Below are positions 1-8,363 of a DNA stretch of 26,889 nt, in pieces. Within the stretch, counting starts at the first letter, position 1; every line of letters starts with the position of its first letter. The notes beneath the pieces were generated by a model that saw only the letters and a list, made by a program, of their open reading frames with translations, ran no database searches and was not told the origin of the DNA. The DNA is from Firmicutes bacterium CAG:646 (lineage in GTDB: Bacteria; Bacillota; Clostridia; Lachnospirales; Lachnospiraceae), in the NCBI GenBank assembly GCA_000432335.1, contig HF995343.1, positions 25,834 to 52,722 of the forward strand, read 5' to 3'. Made by a program: the position numbers and the translations under genes.

Positions 1-2
1 TT

Positions 3-590
3 GTGATTTTTCAGTTGTTAACGGCAACGATGGCGGGATATTCTTTCGCAAAGTTGAAATTTAGAGGACATGGCGTGATATTTGTTCTGTTTCTTGCCAC
101 AATGATGGTGCCGTCGCAGGTAACGATGATTCCCTTGTTTCTGATCATGAAAAAAATAGGATTGCTGGGCAGTCATATGTCTTTGATTCTTCCAGCGGCA
201 TTATTTAATGCTTTTGGTGTATTTCTTATGAGACAGTTTATAGCGGGGCTTCCTGACGAACTGGAAGAGGCGGCTATCATTGACGGAGCTTCTGTTCCTC
301 AGATTTTTTTCAGGATTATTATACCTCTGGTAAAACCATCTATGGCGGCGTTTGGAATCTTTGTATTTCTGGGACAGTGGAACAGCTTCATGTATCCTCT
401 GATTTTTCTCAATAAAACAGAAACTTTTACCGTACCGTTATTGCTTAATTTTTTCAAAGGAACGTATGCGACAGATTATCCTTTGTTGATGGCGGGAACA
501 GTTATTTCTGTAGTTCCTGTTTTGATCGTATATTTGTTTTTTCAAAAACAGATTATACAGGGAATTGCAATTACTGGTATGAAAAACTAA
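3..590 (+). CDS. Carbohydrate ABC transporter permease, MalG/LplC type (5' end outside window)
   Basis: This is the C-terminal two thirds of an inner-membrane permease of a sugar ABC importer. The reading frame is open to the left window edge. Family members are about 275-290 residues and only 195 are visible, so roughly 80-90 N-terminal residues lie upstream, and the GTG at position 3 is probably not the real start. Visible features are several hydrophobic membrane segments and the EAA loop that docks on the ATPase (EEAAIIDGAS, about residues 90-99, followed by IIIPLVKP). The final segment ending in QGIAITGMKN is typical of the last helix and tail. It is probably the last gene of an upstream sugar-uptake operon, because a strong terminator follows at once. 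The substrate cannot be told from this part. Confidence 0.93.
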   Translation: MIFQLLTATMAGYSFAKLKFRGHGVIFVLFLATMMVPSQVTMIPLFLIMKKIGLLGSHMSLILPAALFNAFGVFLMRQFIAGLPDELEEAAIIDGASVPQIFFRIIIPLVKPSMAAFGIFVFLGQWNSFMYPLIFLNKTETFTVPLLLNFFKGTYATDYPLLMAGTVISVVPVLIVYLFFQKQIIQGIAITGMKN

Positions 591-646
591 AAAATAGAGC
601 AGATCACCGGGAGACTATTAATTTTGCGGTGACCTGCTTTATTTTT
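590..646. terminator. Bidirectional Rho-independent terminator
   Basis: Arms at 598-609 and 627-638 pair at 11 of 12 positions (AGCAGATCACCG against CGGTGACCTGCT). The right side is followed by a T-rich run, and the left side is preceded by an A-run that reads as a U-tract on the minus strand. It sits between the convergent permease and LacI-type genes and can serve both. Confidence 0.85.
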
Positions 647-1700
647 AGTTTAAAGATTTACAGCTTTCGCGAAGAATCAGCTGAATCGGGGAGTGGATAG
701 TCAGGGGATAAGCGCGTCCTTCAATCTGAGACAAAAAAGCAAAACTTACTGCTTCTCCTATGGTAGGAATATTGAGGGAAACTGTTGTCAAAGGCGGGTT
801 CAGGAATTTAGAATAAGGCATATCATCAATACTGATAATGGAAATATCTTTTCCTATTTGAATATGGTGTTCCTGAAAAGCACGATAAGCGCCTAAAGTT
901 AATTCATCGGAAGCGTATAGCAGGGCTTCGGGTAAAAGATCTTTCTGAATTAATTCAGTGGTAATACGGTATCCTTCTTCGGGAGTGAATTCTCTGGCAA
1001 TCCACATTTTTTCACTGGGATTGATTCCGTTTTGGAAACAATAGTTTCGGAAAGCAATCATGCGCAAATCTTCCTGCATGATACGTTGTCCCTGAGCAAA
1101 TTGTGTGATATAGTCATACGATCCAATATAGCCAATATTAAAAAGATCAATAGAATGAAAATGTTGTATGGCAAGTTCTACTGCCAGGGGAAAATCAGCA
1201 TATACGGAATCGATAGCGTTGTTTGGTGCAGTATAATCTATGATAATTTTGTATTTGATTTTACGGATCAGCGGATGGTTTGGGTTAAATGCCATTTTAC
1301 CGATGATAAGAAGACCGTCTAAATTATCCAAGGCTTCGTAGGAATCAGTGATGATATAGTGAAATTCCATAGGAGGCGCATTTTTTGCCTGCTTTAAAGC
1401 GGATGTAATGTAAAACAAAAGTTTATGGTAATAATCGTCATAGTCTTCCGTGAGAGGATCGGACTTTAATTGAAAATGCAAAATTCCGATTTTTAAAGGG
1501 GCTATATCCGTGGAAGGAGAAATTTTTTTTGGAGTTTTTTTTCGCTTCGTGGAAATATCATAGTTCATGGCAGAAGCAGTATGGAGAATTAACTCCCGGG
1601 TAGTGTCAGCTACGGAAAAGCTGGGGTCATTATTCAAAACTCTGGACACAGTTGCTTTGGAAACGCCGCAGCTGGAAGCAATTTCGGAAAGAGTTGCCAT
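645..1700 (-). CDS. LacI-family transcriptional regulator (EbgR/GanR-like)
   Basis: This is a DNA-binding repressor with a sugar-binding core. The 351-residue protein starts with the standard LacI helix-turn-helix (residues 1-23, MATLSEIASSCGVSKATVSR) and continues into a periplasmic-binding-protein-like effector domain with motifs such as LLYASDELTLGAYRAF and ISIISIDDMP, close to EbgR-type proteins. The linker after the HTH is unusually basic (STKRKKTPKK) and lacks an obvious AxxL hinge helix. The ATG at 1700 is preferred because GAGGTG sits 6 nt upstream. An in-frame GTG at 1709 overlaps that ribosome binding site and is unlikely to be used. The gene converges on the sugar permease to its left and is divergent from the acetylation operon. 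Its target could be the left-hand transporter or itself. The ligand is unknown; EbgR similarity hints at a galactoside, but only weakly. Confidence 0.92.
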   Translation of the reverse strand: MATLSEIASSCGVSKATVSRVLNNDPSFSVADTTRELILHTASAMNYDISTKRKKTPKKISPSTDIAPLKIGILHFQLKSDPLTEDYDDYYHKLLFYITSALKQAKNAPPMEFHYIITDSYEALDNLDGLLIIGKMAFNPNHPLIRKIKYKIIIDYTAPNNAIDSVYADFPLAVELAIQHFHSIDLFNIGYIGSYDYITQFAQGQRIMQEDLRMIAFRNYCFQNGINPSEKMWIAREFTPEEGYRITTELIQKDLLPEALLYASDELTLGAYRAFQEHHIQIGKDISIISIDDMPYSKFLNPPLTTVSLNIPTIGEAVSFAFLSQIEGRAYPLTIHSPIQLILRESCKSLN

Positions 1701-1715
1701 AGATTTCACCTCGTT

Positions 1716-1738
1716 TAGTAAAAATATTAAGTTTACTA
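1716..1738. promoter_or_regulatory. Inverted repeat upstream of the LacI-type gene, candidate auto-operator
   Basis: TAGTAAA at 1716-1722 and TTTACTA at 1732-1738 form a perfect 7-bp inverted repeat with a 9-bp spacer. It lies 16 bp upstream of the repressor start, at or just downstream of a plausible minus-strand promoter (TTGCAT, 17 bp, TTATAG). The position suits autorepression. The 9-bp spacer and absence of a central CG are unlike a classic LacI-family site, so this is inference. Confidence 0.4.
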
Positions 1739-1808
1739 TAACATAAAGTGGAAATACTATGCAAGAGATTTAGGAATATGTATGGAAAAGTTTAAGAAAA
1801 TGATATCG

Positions 1809-1834
1809 AATTTCCGACGGAAATTTGCTATAAT
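1809..1834 (+). promoter_or_regulatory. Promoter of the acetylation operon with a 17-bp palindrome
   Basis: TATAAT at 1829-1834 is preceded by TG one base upstream (1826-1827), an extended -10 element. Directly upstream, AATTTCCG (1809-1816), a central A, and CGGAAATT (1818-1825) form a perfect palindrome that fills the space between -10 and -35. No good -35 hexamer is visible. A protein bound to the palindrome would cover the promoter. The start codon at 1868 lies 34 bp further on, with AAAGGAA as ribosome binding site. Confidence 0.7.
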
Positions 1835-1867
1835 TTCAGTAAGAGTAAAAGAAAGGAACGTATAGAA

Positions 1868-2449
1868 ATGAGAAAAACAAAAAAAATTATGATGTTGGTT
1901 GTCACAGCTGCTCTGTTATTTTCTTTCGGAGGCTGTGGAAAGAATTCTTCTTCCAAAGAAGAGGGAAGCGAAAGCGTACAGGTGAAGGATGCTCTGGAGA
2001 TTCTTACGAATATCTGGAATGGTTATGATGAAGATCAGAAGTTTCCGGTAGCGGGCGGCGATTACGACAATATTTCCGATAATGCTCCTGGAAAGTTTGA
2101 TGTGAGCAATACGGAGGCGCTGCGCTCGATTCTGATTGTCCCGGAAGAGGCAGCAAGTATGGTGGACGATGGGGCAAGTATGATGCACGCCATGAATGCC
2201 AATACCTTTACCGGCGGCGCTTTTCATCTGACAGAGGCGGCAGACAGAGGGGAATTTACCGATGCTTTAAAAGAGGCGGTTTTGAACAATCAGTGGATGT
2301 GCGGTTTTCCGGAGGAGTTTATTGTGTACGGTGTAGGTGATGAGTACGTAGTATCTGCCTTTGGAAAGAGTGATACGATTGGATATTTTAAAGAGCAGCT
2401 TTTGAAACAGTATCCGTCTGCGGAAGCGCTTGTGGAAGAGAGTTTATAA
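1868..2449 (+). CDS. Small lipoprotein of unknown function, first gene of an O-acetylation operon
   Basis: The 193-residue protein has a lipoprotein signal: basic MRKTKK, a hydrophobic stretch of residues 7-20, then a lipobox-like FGGC with Cys23 as the likely lipidated residue. The sequence after it is Ser/Lys/Glu-rich linker and then an acidic, mostly soluble domain (about residues 38-193). I do not recognise this domain. It contains FPVAGGDYDNIS, MMHAMNANTFTGGAFHL and FIVYGVGDEYVVSAFGKSD, with a single further Cys at about residue 145. It is followed one base later by the MBOAT gene, so the two are almost certainly cotranslated. Genes in this position could encode an extracytoplasmic partner for the acetyltransferase, a job done by unrelated proteins in alginate or teichoic-acid modification. 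That role is inference. Confidence 0.85.
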   Translation: MRKTKKIMMLVVTAALLFSFGGCGKNSSSKEEGSESVQVKDALEILTNIWNGYDEDQKFPVAGGDYDNISDNAPGKFDVSNTEALRSILIVPEEAASMVDDGASMMHAMNANTFTGGAFHLTEAADRGEFTDALKEAVLNNQWMCGFPEEFIVYGVGDEYVVSAFGKSDTIGYFKEQLLKQYPSAEALVEESL

Positions 2450-2450
2450 T

Positions 2451-3845
2451 ATGGTATTTTCGAGTATTCCTTTTTTATATTATTTTCTTCCGGTGGTACT
2501 GATTTGTTATTTTCTGGTGCCTTTTCGGCTGAAGAATCTGATCCTTCTGATCTTTAGCCTGCTGTTTTATTCCTGGGGAGAGCCCCGCTATGTTTTTTTG
2601 ATGGTGATCTCTATTTTTCTGGCTTATGGAGAAGGGATTTTTTTGGAGAAGGCACAGGGAAAGAAAGCCGCGGGAGTTCTGGCAGCAGCCTGTTGTGTAC
2701 ACATCGGGCTGCTTCTGTATTTTAAATATGCAGATTTCTTTATAGAAAATATGAATGCTTTGGGGCTGGAACTTCCTCTTTTGAAGGTAGCGCTTCCCAT
2801 TGGTATCAGTTTTTATACCTTTCAGATTTTGAGTTATCTGGTGGATGTGTATCGGAAAGACTGCAAAGCGCAGAAGAATCTCGTTTCTTTTGGGGCGTAC
2901 GTATCCATGTTTCCTCAATTAATTGCAGGTCCGATTGTGCGGTACAGTGATATCGAGAGGCAGTTAGTATATCGGAAACATACGCTCTCCGGGGCTGCTT
3001 TGGGAATCCGACGGTTTGTTCTGGGACTTGCTAAGAAGGTGATTTTCGCCAACAATCTTGGAAAGTTGTGCAGTATTTTTCAGGAATCCTCCGATCTTTC
3101 CGTCTTGTATTATTGGCTGTATGCGATAGCTTTCTGCCTGCAGATTTATTTTGACTTTTCCGGCTACAGTGATATGGCGATCGGACTTGGAAGAATTTTT
3201 GGTTTTGATTTTCCAGAAAATTTCGATCATCCGTATATTTCCCGGAGTATTCGGGAGTTTTGGAGGCGGTGGCATATGACGCTGGGATCCTGGTTTCGCG
3301 ATTACGTCTATATTCCCATGGGCGGCAACCGGGTGAAGCGTTCCCGGTGGTTTTTGAACATTGGCGTGGTTTGGTGCCTTACCGGTCTGTGGCATGGAGC
3401 TTCATGGAATTTTGTGGTTTGGGGGCTTATGTTTGCAGTTCTCTTGATGGTGGAAAAAGCTGGCTTTTCCCGTTTGCTGGAACGATCCCGGATTTTTTCT
3501 CATATCTATGTGCTTTTGATGGTGATGATCAGTTTTGTGGTTTTTAATGCGGCTGATCTTGGAGAATCTTTGGAATATCTGAAGGTAATGTTTACCGGCG
3601 GTGGTTTGCCCTTTATTTCGCAGGAGTGCTCCTATTATCTCAAAAGCTACGAGACGATTTTATTCTGGGCGGTGATAGGAGCGACGCCAGGTCCCCGTCA
3701 GTTGGTAGAAGCGTTCAGAAAAAGAAAAGCAGGGGAGAAAATTTTACAGATTTTGGAACCGCTGTTTCTTGCAGGGGTACTGATTATCATTACAGGATTT
3801 TTGGTGAACGATTCCTATAACCCATTTTTGTATTTTCGGTTTTAA
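2451..3845 (+). CDS. MBOAT-family membrane O-acyltransferase (AlgI/DltB-like)
   Basis: This multi-spanning membrane protein of 464 residues moves acyl groups (acetyl in AlgI homologues) across the membrane for glycan O-acylation. Family hallmarks are PIGISFYTFQILSYLVDVYR, the FPQLIAGPIVRY segment, FDFSGYSDMAIGLGRIFGFDFPENF split over two stretches, SIREFWRRWHMTLGSWFRDYVYIPMGGNR, and the conserved LWHGASWNFVVWG with His315 as the expected catalytic histidine, near AlgI His322 in position. Many hydrophobic helices run over the whole length. The start at 2451 is chosen because GGAAGAGAG precedes it and upstream codons overlap the preceding gene. Length matches the family. The downstream DHHW gene is its expected extracytoplasmic partner. 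Confidence 0.95.
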   Translation: MVFSSIPFLYYFLPVVLICYFLVPFRLKNLILLIFSLLFYSWGEPRYVFLMVISIFLAYGEGIFLEKAQGKKAAGVLAAACCVHIGLLLYFKYADFFIENMNALGLELPLLKVALPIGISFYTFQILSYLVDVYRKDCKAQKNLVSFGAYVSMFPQLIAGPIVRYSDIERQLVYRKHTLSGAALGIRRFVLGLAKKVIFANNLGKLCSIFQESSDLSVLYYWLYAIAFCLQIYFDFSGYSDMAIGLGRIFGFDFPENFDHPYISRSIREFWRRWHMTLGSWFRDYVYIPMGGNRVKRSRWFLNIGVVWCLTGLWHGASWNFVVWGLMFAVLLMVEKAGFSRLLERSRIFSHIYVLLMVMISFVVFNAADLGESLEYLKVMFTGGGLPFISQECSYYLKSYETILFWAVIGATPGPRQLVEAFRKRKAGEKILQILEPLFLAGVLIIITGFLVNDSYNPFLYFRF

Positions 3846-3881
3846 GAGATGTGAAATTGATATCTTTAGGAGGACGGCAGT

Positions 3882-4979
3882 ATGTGGGAAAAAATAAAAA
3901 GTATACTGGTGATCGCTCTTTCAGCGCTTATGGTGGGAGGTTTTTTTGTGGCGTGTCTTTTAAAGTCTCCCGATGAGATTTCGTTGAGTGAACGAAGACC
4001 TCTGGCACAGTTTCCCGAGGTGGATGCCAGGGAAGTGGCGTCTGGAAAGTTTATGAAGGATTTTGAAAAGTATGCGGCAGATCAGTTTCCTTTTCGGGAG
4101 ACTTTTCGAAAGATTTACCGGGACGTTTCTTTGAAGCTTCTGGGCCAGTCCGATTTGGAGGGACTCTGTATCTATGGGGATATGGCGGTTGCTCAGGAAT
4201 ATCCGGTCAATGAGCAGTCTTTAGACTATGCGATCCAGGTATTTCAGAGGATTTATGAGACCTGTTTGAAGGAACAGGGGAGTGACGTATATCTGGCGGT
4301 AGTCCCGGATAAGAATTATTTTCTTTCCGATATTTCTGATCTCTCCATGGACTATGATCACTTTTTTGAGAGAATGCGGAAGGGACTTCCTCAGATGACG
4401 TATCTGGATCTTGCGCCGCTGTTGGAATTATCCGATTATTACAGAACAGATCCTCACTGGCGGCAGGAGGATCTTGTGGATGTGGCGAAATATCTGGCAG
4501 GAGAGATGGGCGCACCTCTCACTTCACCTTTTGAGAAGCAAGAGGTGGACGAGCTCTTTTATGGAAGCTACTGGGGGCAGACGGCAGGGGCTCTTCCCGG
4601 AGAAAAGATGTATTATCTCACCAATGAGGTGATGGAAGGGTGTCAGGTGTACGATCATCAGAATGACTGTCCGATGGAGATGTATGATCTTTCCAAAGTG
4701 GGAGGGAGAGACCCATATGAGTTGTACCTTTCAGGATCACTTTCGTATATTACCATTGAGAATCCGAAGGCGGCAGAAGATAAGGAACTGATCATTTTCC
4801 GGGATTCTTTTGGAAGTACGATCGCTCCGCTGCTTGTGGAGGGATACGGGAAGATTACGTTGCTGGATATCCGTTATCTTCCCAGCTATGCGCTGAAGAA
4901 TCAGGTGGATTTTCACGGACAAGATGTGTTGTTTCTGTACAGCACATCGGTGCTGAATCACAGTGAGATGATCAAATGA
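3882..4979 (+). CDS. DHHW/AlgJ-AlgX-like SGNH acetyltransferase-type protein
   Basis: This 365-residue protein has one N-terminal membrane anchor (about residues 5-27) and an extracytoplasmic domain. The region RRPLAQFPEVD ... FEKYAADQFPFRETF is typical of the DHHW and AlgJ/AlgX families. The catalytic Asp-His pair is seen as TDPHW (Asp190, His192), and FRDSFGS (Ser309 the likely nucleophile) completes an SGNH-type triad. Asp190/His192 agree with the spacing known for Pseudomonas AlgJ. The family motif is usually TDHHW or TDTHW, so proline at the third place is a small variation. Such proteins pass acetyl groups from the MBOAT partner to a polysaccharide. AGGAGG lies 8 nt before the ATG. No clear terminator follows. 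The glycan acceptor is unknown. Confidence 0.9.
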   Translation: MWEKIKSILVIALSALMVGGFFVACLLKSPDEISLSERRPLAQFPEVDAREVASGKFMKDFEKYAADQFPFRETFRKIYRDVSLKLLGQSDLEGLCIYGDMAVAQEYPVNEQSLDYAIQVFQRIYETCLKEQGSDVYLAVVPDKNYFLSDISDLSMDYDHFFERMRKGLPQMTYLDLAPLLELSDYYRTDPHWRQEDLVDVAKYLAGEMGAPLTSPFEKQEVDELFYGSYWGQTAGALPGEKMYYLTNEVMEGCQVYDHQNDCPMEMYDLSKVGGRDPYELYLSGSLSYITIENPKAAEDKELIIFRDSFGSTIAPLLVEGYGKITLLDIRYLPSYALKNQVDFHGQDVLFLYSTSVLNHSEMIK

Positions 4980-4985
4980 AATTTT

Positions 4986-5025
4986 TACATTAAATGTAGA
5001 ATTATCCTAATTGAGATATTATAAT
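4986..5025 (+). promoter_or_regulatory. Promoter region of the alpha-mannosidase gene
   Basis: TATAAT at 5020-5025 is a consensus -10. The matching -35 position (4997-5002, TAGAAT) is poor. A 13-bp palindrome TACATTAAATGTA (4986-4998) overlaps that -35 and may bind a regulator. The leader to the ATG at 5088 is about 55 nt and contains AAGGAGG at 5076-5082. Confidence 0.5.
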
Positions 5026-5087
5026 GCTCATAGTAAGATGAAGGTAAAAGGAAAATAAAAACGACGAAGCCCGAGAAGGAGGACATT

Positions 5088-8000
5088 ATGTTTTTAACTG
5101 ACAGAAAATTAGAGAGAAGAATCTCAGAATTACAGGAGTATCGTTACCGGGATGTGAAATATCTGGAAAGATTTGCAGTAGCAGAGGAAACACAGGGAGT
5201 GGTGAACCCAAAACTTCCGGAATCCTTTGAGGGCTGGGATGAACTCTGTGTAGGCGAAACATGGAAAGGGCGCGACCGTTTTCTGTGGATGCACAGAGAA
5301 ATTGAAATTCCTGCAGAGTGGGCAGGAAAGAAAGTTCTTGGAATTTTCGATTATGGTAATACAGGCGCAGGAAATAACTCTGGTTTTGAATCCATGTTCT
5401 ATCTGAACGGAGAAATGTATCAGGGTGTGGATGTCAATCATAAAGAAGTATTTTTTAAAGAAGAGCATGTAGGAAAGGTTCTGGATGTAACATTCCGTCT
5501 CTGGTCCGGTCTGGAGGGCGGCGGAGTTCCTACACCGCAGGAACATAAAATTGCCCGGGCAGATCTGGCATGGCTGGATGAGCAGGTGGACGATCTGTAC
5601 TATATGGCGCAGATGATCTGGGAGACGCTGAAGGAGCTGAGCGAATACGATCCGATTCAGCATGATCTGAGAAAAGCTCTGGATAAAGCGTTTCATTGTA
5701 TCGACTGGTCTGAGCCGGGAAGCGAAGCTTTCTATGAGAGCGTTCATGAGGCAGATACCGTACTGAATGATGCAATCGATGGAATGGACAAAAATTCTCT
5801 GGTAAATATCCGCTGTGTCGGTCATACACATATCGACGTGGCATGGCTGTGGAGACTGAAACATACAAGAGAAAAATGCTCCCGTTCTTTCGCGACAGTA
5901 CTGCGTTTGATGGAACAGTATCCAGAATATATTTTCCTGCAGACTCAGCCGCAGTTATATGAATATGTAAAAGAAGAGTTCCCGGATCTGTATGCGAAGA
6001 TCAAAGAGCGTGTGGCAGAGGGAAGATGGGAAGCAGACGGCGCTATGTGGGTAGAAGCAGACTGTAACCTGACCAGCGGCGAGTCCCTTACAAGACAGAT
6101 TTTGATCGGAAGCAAATTCATCAAAGATGAGTTTGGAACAGATGTGGAATATCTGTGGCTGCCGGACGTATTCGGTTATTCCTGGGCGCTGCCTCAGATT
6201 CTGAAAAAAGCGGGAATCGATATGTTCATGACCACAAAGATCAGTTGGAATCAGTACAATCGTATGCCCCATGACACCTTCAAATGGAAAGGTATCGACG
6301 GAAGTGAAGTGCTGACTCACTTTATCACCACACCGGAACCGTGGAATGAGCCAGGCTCCTGGTTCTATACTTATAATGGAAAGCTGATCCCGAAAACAGT
6401 AAAAGGCTGCTGGGATGCATACAGCGAGAAACAGATGAACAAAGATCTGCTGATCTCCTATGGATTTGGTGACGGCGGCGGCGGAGTAAACCGTGATATG
6501 CTGGAGTGCAGAAGAAGAATTGATAAGATTCCGGGGCTGCCGAATCTGAAAACTTCCACCGCAGGTGAGTATTTCCGCGATCTGAAGGAAACCGTGAAGA
6601 ATACAGACCAGTATGTGAATACATGGGATGGAGAGCTTTATCTGGAATACCACAGAGGAACCTATACCAGCCAGGGATATAATAAACGCATGAACCGTAA
6701 GATGGAACTTCTGTACCGCAGAGTGGAATGGCTTGCTGTTCTGGATGCGCTGAAGAAAAAAGATATCAACGCTGCAAGACAGGAAGAGCTGACTACAGGA
6801 TGGAAACACATTCTGACCGATCAGTTCCACGATATTATTCCGGGATCTTCCATTCATGAAGTATATGAGGATTCCCGCAAGGATTACGAATATATCGAAG
6901 GTATCGCAAGAGAAGTGGAAAATGGCGCTATTGCCGATATCACAGAAGCAAAGAACGACCATTATACTGTATTTAATGCTTCTGGCTGGAGCAGAGACGA
7001 AATCATCGCCGTACCGGAAGACAGAGAGGGTATTTACCGTGACGCCAACGGCAATGAGCTGGCTTCTCAGCAGGCAGGTGATGTGACTTACGTTGCGGTG
7101 AAAAATGTTCCGGCTATGGGTGCGGAAGAAATTGTTTTTGAAGAGAAAAAGACCGAAGAAAATGAAGCTAAATTTACAATCTCCGGAAAAGATATTGAAA
7201 CACCATACTACAGCATTTCTCTGAATGCTTACGGACAGATTACCAGACTGTACGATAAGACTTTTGACAAGGAGGTTGTTCCGGCAGGAGAAAGAGCGAA
7301 CGTTCTGCAGATTTTTGAGGATAAGCCCATCGACAATGACGCATGGGATATCGATATCTTCTATCAGGAGAAGATGCGTGAGATTACCGATCTGACAAAA
7401 TTTGAAGTGACAGAATGCGGAGCCCTGCAGATGAAGATCCGTATGGAATGGAGCTACATGAACTCCACCATCTGCCAGGATATGGTTCTGTACAGCACCA
7501 GCAGAAGAATTGATTTTGCTACTACCGTAGATTACCATGAGAAACATCAGCTTCTGAAAGCTGCTTTCCCGGTAAATATCCGTTCTACTTACGGAACTTA
7601 TGATGTACAGTACGGAAATGTAAGACGTCCGAACCACTGGAATACAAGCTGGGATCAGGCTCGTTTTGAGAGTGTTGCTCACCGTTGGGCAGACCTGTCT
7701 GAGAGAAACTACGGTGTCAGCCTTCTGAATGACTGCAAATACGGTCATGATATCAAGGATAATATCATGCGTATCACTCTGCTGAAAGCAGCGACCCATC
7801 CAGATCATCTGGCAGATCAGGGTATGCATACCTTTACTTATGCGCTGCTTCCTCATGAGGGAGATTTTGTGGAAGGTAATGTGGTACAGGAAGCATATGC
7901 CCTGAACGATCCGATGCAGGTAGTAGGCGGAAGTCTGAATCTGGATATGGAAAGCTTTGTAACCTTCAATAACGATCAGATAGAATTGGATGCAGTGAAG

Positions 8001-8207
8001 AAATCAGAAGATGGACAGTATATTGTGATCCGTTTCCATGAATTTGCAGGTTCTGCACAGAAAGTAACCATGACTCCGGGATTTGCTTTTGATTCCTGGG
8101 CAGAGTGCGATTTGAGAGAACGTCCGATAAGCGAATTCTCTAAGGAGAAAGAGATTACCATGGAGCTCCATGCTTATGAGATTAAGACAGTACTTGTAAA
8201 ACTGTAA
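5088..8207 (+). CDS. Alpha-mannosidase, glycoside hydrolase family 38
   Basis: This zinc-dependent retaining alpha-mannosidase has 1039 residues, the usual length for bacterial GH38. There is no signal peptide, so it acts in the cytoplasm on imported mannosides. Zinc ligands are visible in GHTHIDVAWLW (His246, His248) with Asp250, WLPDVFGYS holds the nucleophile Asp360, and DQFHDIIPGSS carries His581. The N-terminal about 230 residues form the ancillary domain, the catalytic barrel covers about 240-520, the helical middle domain about 520-600, and the C-terminal beta domains run to the end. The gene has its own promoter and is closed by a terminator at 8221. It uses codons typical of strongly expressed genes. 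Its place before the YesMN/ABC locus suggests a mannose-containing oligosaccharide as substrate, for example from N-glycans or mannan; the linkage specificity is not visible. Confidence 0.96.
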   Translation: MFLTDRKLERRISELQEYRYRDVKYLERFAVAEETQGVVNPKLPESFEGWDELCVGETWKGRDRFLWMHREIEIPAEWAGKKVLGIFDYGNTGAGNNSGFESMFYLNGEMYQGVDVNHKEVFFKEEHVGKVLDVTFRLWSGLEGGGVPTPQEHKIARADLAWLDEQVDDLYYMAQMIWETLKELSEYDPIQHDLRKALDKAFHCIDWSEPGSEAFYESVHEADTVLNDAIDGMDKNSLVNIRCVGHTHIDVAWLWRLKHTREKCSRSFATVLRLMEQYPEYIFLQTQPQLYEYVKEEFPDLYAKIKERVAEGRWEADGAMWVEADCNLTSGESLTRQILIGSKFIKDEFGTDVEYLWLPDVFGYSWALPQILKKAGIDMFMTTKISWNQYNRMPHDTFKWKGIDGSEVLTHFITTPEPWNEPGSWFYTYNGKLIPKTVKGCWDAYSEKQMNKDLLISYGFGDGGGGVNRDMLECRRRIDKIPGLPNLKTSTAGEYFRDLKETVKNTDQYVNTWDGELYLEYHRGTYTSQGYNKRMNRKMELLYRRVEWLAVLDALKKKDINAARQEELTTGWKHILTDQFHDIIPGSSIHEVYEDSRKDYEYIEGIAREVENGAIADITEAKNDHYTVFNASGWSRDEIIAVPEDREGIYRDANGNELASQQAGDVTYVAVKNVPAMGAEEIVFEEKKTEENEAKFTISGKDIETPYYSISLNAYGQITRLYDKTFDKEVVPAGERANVLQIFEDKPIDNDAWDIDIFYQEKMREITDLTKFEVTECGALQMKIRMEWSYMNSTICQDMVLYSTSRRIDFATTVDYHEKHQLLKAAFPVNIRSTYGTYDVQYGNVRRPNHWNTSWDQARFESVAHRWADLSERNYGVSLLNDCKYGHDIKDNIMRITLLKAATHPDHLADQGMHTFTYALLPHEGDFVEGNVVQEAYALNDPMQVVGGSLNLDMESFVTFNNDQIELDAVKKSEDGQYIVIRFHEFAGSAQKVTMTPGFAFDSWAECDLRERPISEFSKEKEITMELHAYEIKTVLVKL

Positions 8208-8220
8208 AAATAGAATGAGT

Positions 8221-8263
8221 AAAAGAGATTGTTGCAATCAAATGGCAGCAGTCTCTTTTTTTC
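8221..8263 (+). terminator. Rho-independent terminator after the alpha-mannosidase gene
   Basis: AGAGATTGTTGC (8224-8235) pairs over 12 positions, two of them G-T, with GCAGCAGTCTCT (8245-8256) around a 9-base loop. A run of T (8256-8262) follows. Confidence 0.9.
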
Positions 8264-8283
8264 TGGCATTTTGAAAAAAATTT

Positions 8284-8292
8284 TGCTATACT
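8284..8292 (+). promoter_or_regulatory. Promoter of the sensor kinase gene (extended -10)
   Basis: TGCTATACT at 8284-8292 gives an extended -10 with TATACT. The -35 is weak (TGGCAT at 8264-8269, 17 bp away). It lies just after the terminator, so kinase and regulator form a separate transcription unit from the mannosidase. Confidence 0.55.
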
Positions 8293-8363
8293 GACAGAGG
8301 AAAAAATACCGCAAAATGGCGGATAGATTTTTCCGGGAAACAAAAAAAGGAAGACGTATCAGA

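Noticed and set aside
1788..1800. AAAGTTTAAGAAA shared by the regions before 1868 and before 11930
   Set aside because: The distance to the -10 differs strongly (about 30 bp against overlapping it nearly), and the sequence is A/T-rich, so chance is the simpler explanation.
5955..7856. 633-codon open frame on the minus strand
   Set aside because: It is antisense to the GH38 gene, with no ribosome binding site or domain; a shadow of the mannosidase codons.
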